Shown here in pieces: positions 35,380-47,195 of a stretch of DNA of 64,000 nucleotides. Position numbers and translations under genes: made by a program. The stretch's first letter is position 1; the number at the start of each line of letters is the position of its first letter. This DNA comes from Neckera pumila (Eukaryota; Streptophyta; Bryopsida; Hypnales; Neckeraceae), in contig OZ018410.1 of NCBI GenBank assembly GCA_963969595.1, forward strand, positions 36,561,413-36,625,412, read 5' to 3'. The notes under the pieces were generated by a model that saw only the letters and a list, made by a program, of their open reading frames with translations, was not told where the DNA came from and searched no databases.

Positions 35380-36031
35380 CATTAGAGGAAATTTCAGGCC
35401 TCTGGAACATTGCTCCACAACCCTCCAAGGTACCCTGAAATTTGCTTTTTTTTTTGCTCCAAAAATCGTTTTTTTCCTATTTCCGTCCTGTTGAAACTAT
35501 AGCAGCAATGGTGCGGGAACCCAGAATTACAAATTACAAATTTTAAAAGAAAAAAGAAAAACTTTAAAAAAATTGAAAAAAAAATTGAAAAATTGAAAAA
35601 AAAAAAATTGAAAAATTCTACAAAACTTGACTGCTTCGACGAGCAGCCAGAGACTCTCACCAAAAGCATTTTTCAAAGTTGACAGGCCATGCAAAGAATA
35701 GCATGGCATGTCAACTTCAGACGGTCCTCTAAGGGCTGAATTTTTCTAATGGAAGTACTTTGAAATAGTGTTTTTTGGAGCTGAAAATTTATTTTTTCCC
35801 CTACTTCTGCGCGACTGAAACTATAGTGATAGTGGTGAAGGAACCCAGATTTTTGAGTAAATAAATAAATTAAAAGTAAATAAAAACAGTAAATAAATAA
35901 ATAAAATACGAAATCTGACTGTTTCGGGACTAATCAGCCGAGGGACTTTTTGAGATTAATAGGCCAAGCTTGAAATAGCTTGGCATGTCAATCTGGAGCA
36001 GCTCTCTAGAGGGTTTCTTTTTTCTCTAATG
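35380..36031. mobile_element. Two adjoining CATTAG-family elements
   Basis: The first copy is 35380-35751 (left end CATTAGAGGAAATTTCAGGC, right end complementary to CATTAGAAAAATTCAGCCC). A second copy in the same orientation continues to 36031, lacks its own left end and shares the junction. Each carries the family's internal hairpin near the right end: 35678-35715 and about 35957-35992. Confidence 0.65.
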
Positions 36032-37858
36032 GATGTAGGGGCTTCAAATTTTTGTTTTCCAAGGACCATATCAAGGGTGATATGTCATGGTCCTAGGAGT
36101 TAAACTAAAGATATTTTCAACGCAAACACAGTATCTAACCACGTCAAATTTGAGATATCTAAACTATCTATAAGCCCTTGAATCTTAAGAGTCATGTGAT
36201 TTGTTGAACCTCCTAACCTAGACAAATTATTTGAAGGTGTTTACGCTAAAAATACCCCACCAGATCACGTTCTTGACTTCAAGAAATGTCAACAACAATT
36301 GAGGATTTGTTGTAAGAATTGGGTGAGGCCTCACAAATATAGTTTGTTGCTTCTCTTAAAGGGCTATTAAAAAAACCAAACTAAAAGCCATGGAAGCCCT
36401 TCCAAAATTTTGATGTACCATCCAAATTGATGAGCCAAATGCAAGTCATGTTTGATCCTTGTTTTGTTCTATTGAGCTAAATTCATTTTAATGTTGTTGT
36501 AGCCAGTTATAGTTTGCATTGAAGATGCCAAATGCTCTACTATGCTATGTTCTAAGGTAGGATCATTTTAAATTAGGTATATTCTTGTGACTATTGAGTG
36601 CTGAAAGGTTCTCATTTTTTAATGATACAAAAATAATTTTGCAATAAAATTGGTAAAAATCCAAGAAAGATATTTAATTATGATATACGAAAGTAATAAG
36701 ACGTCAAAGTTGAATTGATAAATTTTTTAGAACCATGCTCTATTTTCAATTTTCACATCTTGAAAAGCGTGCAACAAGCATCCGCATTTCTCTGATTTTT
36801 TTAGGGCTCACTTCTGAAAAAATGCTTGGAATTGGGTGATCTTAGCAAACCTCCCGAGTAATAAATGACTGCTGCTCACTCTCCGTCCAAATCACGGTCA
36901 CACACCCCTCTCGCACCCCCCTAAGACCGTGGTCCATCCTCACAGGTCAGTCGCGCAGGTCCTCCAAAGTCACCTGCCACTGTGCCACAGGTTCGCAGCA
37001 CCTGGGACTCAACTCTCCCTTTGCAGCTCCAAATTTGTTGACGAAAAATTGCTTCAAAAAAATCCTCAATTGCCCATTTTCGTATTGAAAATTGCCCTCA
37101 AGCTCTGTCACCGACTGCTCATCTCTGTAACCCCGTTGTAAGAATTTCGTCACAAGAATTCTACTCTTTCGGTTCTTGCCGTGCAAGGACTTCCAGTGTT
37201 GACGATTTGGAGTGGGTTGTTGCTGTTGTTGTCGGTATTGGGCGGAGGGTTGGTTGATTTCGAGGCTTTGAATTGTGAACATTCTTTTTATTAATTTACT
37301 GCTGTTCGTGTCTTTTCGCCGTTCTCTATTTTGAAATTGAACAGTCATGGTCATGGTGAACAGCCATGATGCCCGGAAAGAAAGAGAAGAAGAGAGAGTG
37401 GTTGAAGGGAGTGCCTTAAAAATTGGAGAGGTTTTGATATTCGGTTGCAGTAGAGAATTTTTCTGCCTACGTATTATATGTGGTGGAGAGGAAATTGTGA
37501 AAAATCTGTAGAGAGCTTTTGTTATCAGGTGAGCGCGGGTTCGTTGCTCGATTGCTTGGGCTTTTGCATTGGTTGTTTACGTTGATATTGAAAACACTTT
37601 TCGCTTGAATTGATTGCCCAGGAAGAGCGATCGATGGAGCGCTTGATCGGTGACGAGTTTTTGCTCTGGAGCGTTTGAGGGAATTGAGTTTAGGGGATTC
37701 TTTCTTCAAGACGACAAGTGATTAGGGTTTGGCATTGGTTGTTACGCCATTGGTTTGAATCCTTATTGTGCGCATAATTATGCGAGATTGCTGGCGTGAT
37801 TGTTGACGAGCTTGTGTGCAAAATTGCACTGGTGCGGTAGAGGGGGATTTTGGGTACT
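36032..37858. other. Upstream region of the patatin-like gene
   Basis: The first 850 bases are AT-rich and featureless. From about 36870 the sequence becomes GC-richer and probably holds the promoter and 5' leader of the gene starting at 37859. A good splice donor (CAG followed by GTGAGC) near 37530 hints at a leader intron, but no acceptor stands out. Open frames on either strand here (for example 36947-37354, - strand) match nothing known. Confidence 0.4.
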
Positions 37859-40800
37859 ATGGCGGTGGTCAAGGGACTTGTGAACATGAGTGGGGGCTTA
37901 GGCCTTCACCGAGCATGGCAATCCCTGCCCACCGGCAACAAGCCATTCGTCTTCGTCGCCAAGCCTTCTTCTGTTCGAAAGGCCGCTCGTGATCCTGCCA
38001 TGAAAGTCACGATGATGCTGCCCAAATTCTCACCCGCTAAAATCTTGGAGAATATCATCTTCTCCCTGCGATTCAAGATTCCCGACGAAAAAGCCGGAAG
38101 CCCCGTCCAATCTGAAAATGGGGCTGACACTGAAGTCGCAGGTAAATGTAGGAATTTTCCATTTGTTGCTTTAGTAGTTTTGAGTAGGACTTTCCTCTGC
38201 TCAATTTTGCTTATTTTTTTACCAACACATGGAATGTTCTTTTCTGATTCTGTTGATACTGCTTCATATTTTTCACAATGTAATGAATTGAATTGGTTCA
38301 AAACTAAGAATCACCGGTCTTTTCGGGGTTTAACTTTTGGTTAGTTCGTGGTTGGATCATTCCCGCCTGACCTCTGCTTTGCATCGATTACTTATATTAG
38401 TTAGAATTTTATTAGAGCTGCCTTGTAGTGGCTATAAATTTCACAAAATCTTTCTTGTTCTGGTTCTGCATGGTGTTCAAATTTTCAAAATAGGAAATGT
38501 GTGTTTCTATGTTGGTTGAGTACATTTTGATGCCGTGACTTATTATTGAGCAAACAATCAAAATTCTCTGTGATAAAAAGTTTGGCTTCATCTGAATTAT
38601 GTTTTTGAATTGAATTAAATTGTTCATGTTGAAAGCATGAATCCTAGGTTTGATTTATAGTTCTAGTTCGGTTATTGGTTTCTGATTTTTACTTCCATTG
38701 CAATATTACTCCGTCTGCTATAAACTGGCAGATACCGTCGAGCCTACGATACAGGAGCAAGAGGAGTTGCTTGAGACGCTCAAAGAAGAGAGCCGGCGAG
38801 CGGGTATCCAGGAGCCGGCCGAGCCGTTGACGGACGGCGAGGAGACGGCTGAACTGATGAGGGATACACTGAATCCTTCGTATTTGTGGGAGCGGCGAGA
38901 GAAGGACTTGATTGCAGAACAAGATTTGAAGTTCACAAGCCCGGGGTTTAGTTTTTCCGCGGGCGGGTTGCTGTTTCCTTACCATCTGGGTGTGTGTCAG
39001 TGCTTGATTGAACAGGGCTACATCACTGTACGTTGACATGCCTCGTTCTCTCTCAGTCTCGGAATGAAATTTCATGCCAGTGCGATGGAATGGTCATAAA
39101 AAAACTCAAACTATATAATGTAAAGTCTCCATTCACCATACGGTAAGGGGGAGGTTACATTCACCACACAGGTTAACCTTACACCTTTCCCTACAACCTT
39201 TCCCTACAACAATTTAGAAAAGTTTACCACACTTGGCATAAATCAAAGCACAAATCAAAGCTCACCTGTATGATCAATGGAGCCTCTAATGTACTGGATG
39301 GTTAATGGAGTCTCTACCTTAGCCCCTGAAGGGCCAAGATGAACAAATTGGGACTCAATTGAATTGGTCATTTTAAAAGGACGAGTTCTTTGTATTTTCG
39401 GGGTTGACTTTTGAGCCTACCAAACGTTCATAGAATGTTGAATTATCAACCCCTAAAGGACCACAGGCCCAAATTGGGACTCATGTTATTTTTAGCAGTT
39501 TTGAGTAGGTTAATTATGTTTCTTTAATTCAATTTTATGAATTTATTGACCAACATGTGCAATGTTCTTCACTAATTCTGGTGATATAATATCTGACTTA
39601 TCTCAATCAGACTTTTCTCAAATCGGTCAATCGGGTTGATTATTTGAAACCCTGAGTCCTTGGTCTTAAAGGCACCATATGGGTGGATAGGGTGAGAACT
39701 GAATCTGTATTAGAAAGAGGAGGGAGTATGTATGTACGAGTGAATGTTCAGGCAGGTAAGTGGTGGGAATATACAGGAGACTACACCACTGGCTGGATCA
39801 TCTGCTGGGGCACTTGTGTGCGCAGTTGTTGGAAGCGGCGTAAGCATGTACGAAGCTCTGCAGGCCACCAAAGAGCTTGCTCTCGATTGCCGCACTTACG
39901 GCACCGTCTTTCGCCTTGGGGTTAGCACCACCACTCCCCGCATGCCACGTCGTTATGAAAATGGTTATTCAGATCAACATGCCATCATTTGCGTCACTTT
40001 ATTTTGAGAGACTAGCATAGAGCTGTGGAGAGATAGATTTCTGGTACAAGAGTCATTTCTGTTGAGAGCAAATTTTCAGCACTGTGTAGGAAGCTCATAT
40101 GGAATTTCAAATTTGGAAGTTGTAAACTACAATTGACAGTAGGTAACCTTATTTCCAAGCAAAGATCAATGGCATTACACAAAATAGTGAAATTAGGTTG
40201 CCCCAGACTATAGTTGACCATGTCTGAAAGTGTTAGATATGAGAAATTAGTGTGGGGCAACCTAATTTCACTTTTTTGTGTAGACATTTAGCCAAGTCAT
40301 ACTTATACTACTTGCTAGTTGAAGGCCAACATAGTATAAATAGATGCGTAGCTGTTGGTAACTGGAGTCTGTAGTGGAGACGGGATGAGGTCTGTACGGA
40401 TTTAGAATCCTCTGCCCTAACTCTTGAAGAATTCAGGACTAATCTCGCTCAATGTTGTTTTGTGCAGGCTGTTCTTAAAAATTTTCTTGAGAAGTTCCTA
40501 CCAGAAGATTGTCACACCAAAGTCAATGGAAGAATTAGAGGTTGTGCAATTGTTCCGAGACCAGTTTCTAGATTCTTAAGCTTTGGGGATTTTGATTGTA
40601 TGCGTTCCTGGTTCTATCTAAGTACACTCGTTTGTCCTGAAAGTTCTCGGTGTTTTTCTTGAAATGATTTACTAAACTGCAATAATCGATCATGCAGTTG
40701 CGGTGACTCAAGTTTTTCGGACGCCGAGGGGACTATTAGTAGATTACTTCGAATCCAGAGAGGATTTGATCAATGCTCTTGTTACATCGTGTTTCATTCC

Positions 40801-42548
40801 AGGGTATGCTCTTCACTTTCAGATGGCTAGTCCCTTAATATTTTGTAGAAGCAAGGTCCATTTTCATTTATCACTTTGAAACAGAAAAATGAAGAAACAT
40901 TCAAGCTGCAGTGAAATTAGTCTTTTAGCCTTGAGCATTGCACGACTTGCTTCATATTCTAATCTATTTTCAATGTCGTTGATAGGTATTTGGCACCTAG
41001 ACCTGTCACCATTTTCCGCAATCGAATCTGCGTCGATGGAGGTATCACAATGTTTATGCCACCAACAGCTGCAGACAAAACAGTAAGTCTTCGTGCTGAT
41101 CGCTTTCTGATAATGGATGTGTACTTTAATCATGCGGTTGTTTCCACGGGTATGATATTGGGATTTTATGTTCCTCGCAAGAACCTTTTGCCCTACAGGC
41201 AGCAGAAGCCCTGAAAATTTCTTTTGAAGGAAGAGGACACCTACTTGCATCATATTAAGCAATTTCACATAGCTAGGAATGTGATTTGAGGGGGATGTAT
41301 AGAGTTTCGGAGAATTCTTTGGGTTCAAGAGCCAAATGTGTAGACATCAAATTGCTATCACCATTATGCAAATTCAGAGTGGGAGATTGTAGACCACTAT
41401 AAGTGACAGTGGGCAACCCTTTATCTCCGTTCAAAGATCAATGTATTAGACGTTTAGCCAAGTTACGCTTACGCCACTTGCTAATTGAAGGTCAACCGAG
41501 TGTATGAATAGATGAGTTGCTGTTGGTAACAAGGGGTCATTATAGGAGAGACGGGATCGGATCCCTAACGGTTTTAGTATCCTCCACGTTACGCAGGTAA
41601 AGGTATGTGTGTTTCCATGGTACGCACCAGATGGCATCAGTCCCGATCTGAACCCTGCCGAAACTCGAGCTGGCATGCGACAGGTGCCCACATCATTTTC
41701 CTTGCCCCATTATTTTTATTATTGCTTTTGTTGTTTTATTTTATTTTGACACAAGTGAAGAGACATATAATCACTGCAAAAAAAGACACAACTTTCAAGC
41801 GAGGAAAGCCTGCTGACATTTCCAATCTTGCCCCCATTATTTGATCACCGTGTATGTTCTCTATTTCCAATCTTGGGGCCACTTTAGATCGCACAGGTCC
41901 AAGCAACAAGCCTGAGATAACAAAGAAATCCTTTACGTTAATTGATGCATGATTCAGTTGAGGCGGATTGGACACTTGTTACCCCAAATGCATCTTAAGG
42001 TGGAACAAAATGCAATGGATTATTTTAACTTGTGATCCCACCCATATATGGTATCCTGACCCATTTTTGAGCGTCTCTGCTTGCAATCACCGATATTCAC
42101 AATTAAACTCTCACGATTGAGTTGGTCATCAGCCAACGTTGATCTAGACGATGCTATATTACTCTCACGGTGGAAACTGTTTTCACTCCATGGGAGGGGA
42201 TTGATTTCAGAGAACTGTTTTCACAGTTGAATGGAACGATTTAATCAGACTTTTGTTTTGTTTAGAAGCGTGCTTTGTAGTAACAATTTAGATTGGAATT
42301 TGGACGATAATAAACCAGGATGTATGATTGAGACTAAGCTTGGGGATAATTGTATATTTTTGTCCCAGCTCTTCAATTGGGCTTTGGAACCAGCCGAAGA
42401 TGTCATTCTCGATGAGCTTTTCGAGTTGGGCTTCCAGGACGCCATGAGTTGGGTGAAGCAGCAGGTGACATCCGAGGAGAACTTGAATGGGGGAACGAAT
42501 GGGGGAACGAACGAGGGAATGAACGGTGCGTCATCAGCTCCAGGATAG
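37859..42548 (+). CDS. Patatin-like phospholipase / acyl hydrolase
   Basis: This is a patatin-fold lipase that would cleave acyl groups from glycerolipids using a Ser-Asp dyad. Eight exons join in frame: 37859-38141, 38732-39027, 39777-39920, 40468-40540, 40698-40803, 40986-41082, 41597-41683, 42369-42548, giving 421 aa. All introns are GT-AG. The oxyanion segment FSAGGLLFPYHLG is at 169-181, the nucleophile motif GSSAG at 200-204 (Ser202) and the DGG motif at 318-320 (Asp318). Residues 1-70 are rich in basic and hydroxylated residues and poor in acidic ones, so a plastid transit peptide is possible. The C-terminus carries a low-complexity NGGT repeat. It resembles the small plant patatin proteins of the At1g33270 kind more than classical storage patatins or SDP1; that comparison is from memory. 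The start is the ATG followed by GCG at 37859. Confidence 0.88.
38158..39640. repeat. Related segments in introns 1 and 2 of the patatin-like gene
   Basis: Intron 1 (38158-38300) and intron 2 (39490-39640) share a diverged segment in the same order: AGTTTTGAGTAGG, then ACCAACA with TG.AATGTTCTT, then TTCTG.TGAT. Between the intron 2 match and exon 2, a TTGGGACTCA phrase preceded by CCCCTAAAGGACC or CCCCTGAAGGGCC occurs twice (about 39324 and 39454). Those resemble the piggyBac-type ends found elsewhere in the window. Confidence 0.5.
40010..40415 (+). repeat. Intronic repeat, copy A (with insertion)
   Basis: Lies in intron 3 of the patatin-like gene. It aligns with copy B at 41266-41590 in intron 6, sharing AAAGATCAATG, TTAGCCAAGT, ACTTGCTA.TTGAAGG, GCTGTTGGTAAC and GAGACGGGAT. 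Copy A alone contains the small element at 40178-40280. Confidence 0.7.
40178..40280. mobile_element. 103-bp TA-target miniature element
   Basis: Inverted arms of about 29 bp begin CACAAAATAGTGAAATTAGG. TA flanks it (40176-40177 and 40281-40282). The homologous uninterrupted site at 41445-41450 in intron 6 contains a single TA, so the insertion and its duplication are directly visible. Confidence 0.85.
41266..41590 (+). repeat. Intronic repeat, copy B (empty site)
   Basis: Copy of the intronic repeat in intron 6, ending within ten bases of the exon 7 acceptor. It lacks the 103-bp insertion present in copy A. Confidence 0.7.
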
Positions 42549-44696
42549 GATTAGTCTTCCATGTAGCATTGATTTTTAGTCTGTAGTCTGAACCAAGTCG
42601 GGTTTTTTTTTTCTGGAATGCTATGATTATGCATTCAGTTCAGGCCTTCCAGGGGCTTGCGCATCCTGCTCATCCAATGCTAGGTGTCAGGTTTCTTACA
42701 ATTTCCTTCAGAGCTTTTAGACATTGACTATTTTTTAGTTTCGATATTGGAACCTGTATTGTATAATTTTGTAGAGAGTGTTCTGTATTTTTAGTGAAGA
42801 GTTTTCAAGATTGTCCTTTGCTACGGAATGATTCGGTGTATGTCGAGACAATCATCTTGTGTTCTGGAGGCATCGATGTAACTGACATGCAATTTTATTA
42901 GCCACTTCCTTCCCTGACCATTTGTTTTTGCTAATCACAGTTTTCGATATTTGTTTGCAACTCATTGTTGTTTATGGAAACATGGAAGTAGAAAATGGAA
43001 GTGAAGGTGGTATTGTGGTATGTTAAATATGGTGTACATCCAATTGCGCACTTTGCAACAAGTGTATTGCAAGGCATATTGTTGGAATGTTTGTGCATTA
43101 CTTAAGGTATGTACATCCATTTGTTGTCCCTTTGGTTGTTGCACATATTTAGATTAATTGGGTTTAAAATCTTTTTGATGCGATAAAATGGCAAAGCAGA
43201 GAATTTTTCACATATTTTTTGGTCAACTCATTTTTTAGGAGAAAAAAATACAAAGGTGATCAAAGCAAAAACATATAGCTTTCCATTTGGATTCTAATGT
43301 ATTTTTTTTGACTCCCTACTTGGTTGCAAAGGTAAATCTAAAAGTGTCCCTTAAGATTGTGAAATAATAAATGAATCTTTTGCCATATGTAGAAATTAAC
43401 CACATGGTGGTGTTCAATGAAGTTATACAATGGTGAACTATTCAACCCAATTCCACATTGAAGTTGTCACATTGCCAATCCTTTACAATTTTCACTACAT
43501 TAGGATGCAAGAGGCCGTAGTTAGGACTAAGAGTAAAGAATGCAATTGGGTCTGTATACCTTAATGACCACTTCATATTCAAACCATACACATCTCTACT
43601 ACTCATTTTTGTACTTATTACAAAATTGGAAGGTCTATCCTAAACTTAAAGTTCATGATCTCCAAAAAATAATCTTGAAATTTCAACACATATGCTTCAC
43701 ATACATAATAGAATATTGTCATATCTTAGCATACATTGTGAAGTACTAGGATATTATTAGCGCATTGCTAGTCTATATTGTAAGTGAAGACCTTCCAAAT
43801 GGGGTAATGCTATGTATCCCTTTGAAAACGATTTGTGTTTTTCTTTGAAATTGGCATTCCCTCATACGACAATGCGCTCAAAAGAGGTAGTAACGACCTT
43901 TTTCAAAAAATGTGAAAGGGATATATGTGTCGCAAACATCATTGGTTGAGAAAATGAGATTGGTACTTGTAACTTACACCCCCCACCTCATATTTGTATT
44001 TGTGTAACATCAATTTGGTTGACCAAAAATGTGGGATATTTGAAACTTGTTTGCCATATCCATATTTTTGTGTTCGTATTTTGTATCTATAGCCCGATCT
44101 ATAGTTCCATATTTGTATTCTCATATCTGTACTCTTTATCTGTATTCCACATCCCAATGCACCAATGGCCAAGATCATTTCTCACAACAGCGATCAACGG
44201 CAATAGTTTACTCTTTTGATTCAAGATCAATGGCATTGGCGAGGGATGGACCTTTTTTTTTAACTAAATCAATGGCTCTAGATTTTTCCAAAATGGGTGG
44301 GAGAGAAATTGAAACTGGAAGACATGTGCTCTTTTTACCTCATTGTCATTGCCATTGTGTGAATTTTCTGACTTTTGAAGACCTTCCATAGTTGAGAGTA
44401 CAACAATTTTTGTAGGCCATCAAGATCATATTTGTCAAAAATGGAAGATTTTAGAGTTGCAAAAATGTGGCTTCCAAATACCAAAGCTCTTAAAATTTAG
44501 CATTCAATGTCACAAATAAGGTGTAGCAGCTCAATTTGGTGCAGTGGATAGTAACATCAAGAAATTCAAACTCTGCCCACTGTTGCTCCAAACTGATGAT
44601 GGGTGGTCTTATACTACCTCAAGTAGCCACACTCACCCACTTGGTACTAAATCACATCCTTAATCATAACAAATTTCTTCACCTTGTCTGTTGGAA
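42549..44696. other. Interval downstream of the patatin-like gene
   Basis: The first 350 bases are probably 3' untranslated region. The remainder is AT-rich with no gene or RNA that I recognise. A run of diverged repeats of a TATTTGTATT / ATCTGTATTC kind lies at 44050-44150. Confidence 0.4.
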
Positions 44697-44913
44697 CACT
44701 ATAAAAAATCTGCGTTTTAGGTGACAAGCCTTGGTTATCTTTCACGGATTTTAGTGGGTGTCCAATACAATAAACCCATATTTTAATGTCAATATTGATG
44801 TTACATTGGACCCTTTATGTTGACACAAAACATGGGTTTGTTGCATTAGGCGTCCACTAAAATCCATCAAGAAAATCAAGGCTCGTCATTTAAAACGCAG
44901 ATTTCTTATAGTG
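44697..44913. mobile_element. CACTA miniature element
   Basis: A 217-bp element with inverted ends CACTATAAAAAATCTGCGTT and CACTATAAGAAATCTGCGTT and further matching arms (TTTAGGTGACAAGCC against TTTAAATGACGAGCC). The 3-bp flanks are GAA and GAT, so the duplication has diverged or was imperfect. Confidence 0.72.
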
Positions 44914-45528
44914 GATTGAAAGTAAACCCTAAACCCTAACAGAATAAGGTTAAGTGTTGATAATTGAACCTTATACTTTAGTAAGATATATTAAAAATTT
45001 GAAATAGATTTGACATAGGTTTAGCACAATGATAGGAAAAAATTATAGAACGAGTATAAATTACAACCTTGTAGGGCAAGACTAATACAAGACAACCTTT
45101 GCAAGACAAGCTATATGAGGCACAAGACAACAAAATCAACGCTCTAGTATAACAAGACAAGTTGTATTCAGGGACAACTTGGATTGTATCCAAACAGTTT
45201 AGTAAGAATATGTCCAGTGTGACCTACAAAGCATAGCCACTTGTAAACAATGCGCTGTCCATTCATCCATCAAGCAAGAAGACAGCTTGTAAGCTTTTTT
45301 TTAAAAAGCAATAAATACTTTGGTGGTATTAGGTGGAGATTCCCTTGCTAGATTACTTTCTTGTCCAATTCTTGATTAAAGAATGGTGACTTGGGTTTGT
45401 AAACCCTTCTTCTTCATCATCTTGCTATGGAGGCAACTCTCCAACTTTCAAGCTCACACACACATTTTTTCTCTAGCAATTTGACCTTAAAGGTCTAGCT
45501 CCTTGATCTGGCCGTCATCCTTTTTAAT

Positions 45529-45530
<2 letters not shown>
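44914..45530. other. Interval without a gene
   Basis: No gene seen. It contains CCCTAAACCCTAAC at about 44927, which matches the plant telomere repeat twice and is too short to mean more than chance or an interstitial remnant. It ends at a CT-rich tract. Confidence 0.35.
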
Positions 45531-45572
<42 letters not shown>

Positions 45573-45690
45573 TCTCTCCCTCTCTCTCTCTCTTTCTCCC
45601 TCTCTCTCCCTCTCTCTCCCTCTCTCTCCCTCTCTCTCCCTCTCTCTCCCTCTCTCTCCCTCTCTCTCCCTCTCTCTCCCTCTCTCTCCC
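45531..45690. repeat. CT microsatellite, unit 1 of the tandem array
   Basis: Pure CT dinucleotides pass into about eleven repeats of CTCTCTCC. It stands about 500 bases upstream of the small ATG exon at 46198. CT tracts are common in plant promoters and leaders. Confidence 0.9.
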
Positions 45691-46197
45691 GCGTCTACAT
45701 AATAAAGTGACTGATGTTTCAAACTGATCATGTTGTCACTCTGCATAGTATCTAAGAGTTACGAGTGGGTGGAACATTCTTCCCCTCACCCAAATAGATA
45801 CAGAGAACAATCCTACCGTATTCCATAATGTACGCTCTACAGGCTGTACATGGCCGTTACTTCTCCTGGGGTTTCTTCAATTTCAGCCGCATGATACCCA
45901 ATCTTGCAAACACATACCTAGCTTTTGACGGGTAGTGAGATTTGGGGGTTGCTTGAGAATGCGTTACAGCTAGACGGCTTCGATCATCACATGCAGCCTA
46001 ACTGCTTGAAGGCGACCTGACACTCCCTCGGGGCTCGTACCTTATGGGCTGCTGTTTTCTTGACAGCTTCTACTTGTCACTCGCTAGCTACCCTGCTTGG
46101 GCCTGTTACGTGATGCCAGCCCTTGCTTGTGCTTGCTACGTGACGAAGCTCCGCGACTCTAGCTGGTGGATTGTTACGGTTACGCACTGCCACGAGC

Positions 46198-46512
46198 ATG
46201 GACACTGAAATGACCACTCAGGTCTTGTTCTTTTCCATCTGGTGCTAAGAAGAGAGCTTGACTTTCTTTGAACGAAGGAGTTGCTTATGACTGCTTCTTC
46301 ACATATCACTTGTTTTTGTAATTGAAATTATGCACAGGAATCTTTGGCTTCTGATAACAAAGTGTAGTCACGCTTAAGACGCCTTGCATGCGTTCCGTAA
46401 CTGACCTCGTGTTTGTTGTGGAATATGGGTGCAGGTGAGGCGTGACTTCTCAAGATTAATGTTCATGTTTTTTCAAGTTACAAGAATTGGTGATTGTGTT
46501 TCCTGTACTTAA
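46198..46512 (+). CDS. Candidate two-exon micro-gene, unit 1
   Basis: Not a recognised family. Exon 1 (46198-46221) reads MDTEMTTQ and ends CAG before GT. A 213-base intron ends GGTGCAG. Exon 2 (46435-46512) starts VRRDFSRL and stops after 25 residues. Related units lie at 50474 and 51716, with a weaker one at 49033. Codon differences in the shared blocks fall mostly at third positions (GAC/GAT, ACT/ACG, GAC/GAT, TTC/TTT), which suggests protein constraint. In this unit the similarity ends after VRRDFSRL. It could instead be the 5' end of a longer gene or a non-coding transcript. Confidence 0.3.
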
Positions 46513-47189
46513 AGATATTACCGTAAAGGCTGGGATACTACATAGCCTGCAAGTGTTTGGCTCTGCTAACTTGCTATGAAGAGTATCTGTTTGTTTGATG
46601 TATTGTTTTAGTATAACTAAGGAACTAGCCACGATACAAGTGGCCTGTTTGTGAGTGAATACTTGAAGTTCGATACTAGTACTGTTTTGCAATTCCTGAT
46701 AAAAAAGTTTGCTTCATTACAATCAGTTGCTGGGTTGAGAAGGTCTGTGAATAAGGACGCTCACAGGAATTGTCATGTTTAATACTCGGTCTGTTTTGGG
46801 TACGATGCTTGTCTATACTCAATGACAGCTCGAATTCACTAGAACAATCGTGGCATGCCCGCCCTCCCTCCCGGTTAAGATCCTTACTCTCTCGTAGGAT
46901 TTTTCTGATTTTTGAAATGTGATCTGGTTTTGAACGATACTAAGGCTTGTTACATGTACTAATTAGCAAACGCTAATACATAAATGATACTGTATCGTGC
47001 CCTCCCACCCTCCCGATCCTGATCTTTACTAACTTGGGGTTTTTTGCCCGGATAATGTGAAGATTTATCATGCTTTGTTCGGTTTTTGTCTGTTTGATCA
47101 GAACAAGTTAGATAAAGAGTGTACATACTTGTTGTTCAAAGTGGAATAGATCATGAATGGACAGAATAGGCCCTGTCTTGGGGTGTAAA
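46513..47189. other. Downstream part of tandem unit 1
   Basis: Contains the recurring CCCGCCCTCCCTCCCGG motif (46857-46875), with a weaker second copy near 47002. A CCCTGTCTTGGGGTGTAA phrase near 47170 leads into the next CT tract. The same order recurs downstream of the other units. Confidence 0.45.
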
Positions 47190-47195
47190 GAAAAA

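Noticed and set aside
36947..37354. 135-residue Gln-rich frame on the - strand
   Set aside because: It overlaps the probable promoter and leader of the patatin-like gene and matches no family. A divergent gene cannot be excluded but is not supported.
43939..44219. Tyr-rich frames on both strands
   Set aside because: They come from a diverged TATTTGTATT-like repeat and resemble no protein.
44927..44940. CCCTAAACCCTAAC as a telomeric repeat
   Set aside because: Only two units inside AT-rich DNA; too short to call an interstitial telomere.
45495..45746. Arg/Glu-repeat and Ser/Leu-repeat frames over the CT microsatellite
   Set aside because: By-product of a simple repeat; no start context, splice sites or homology.
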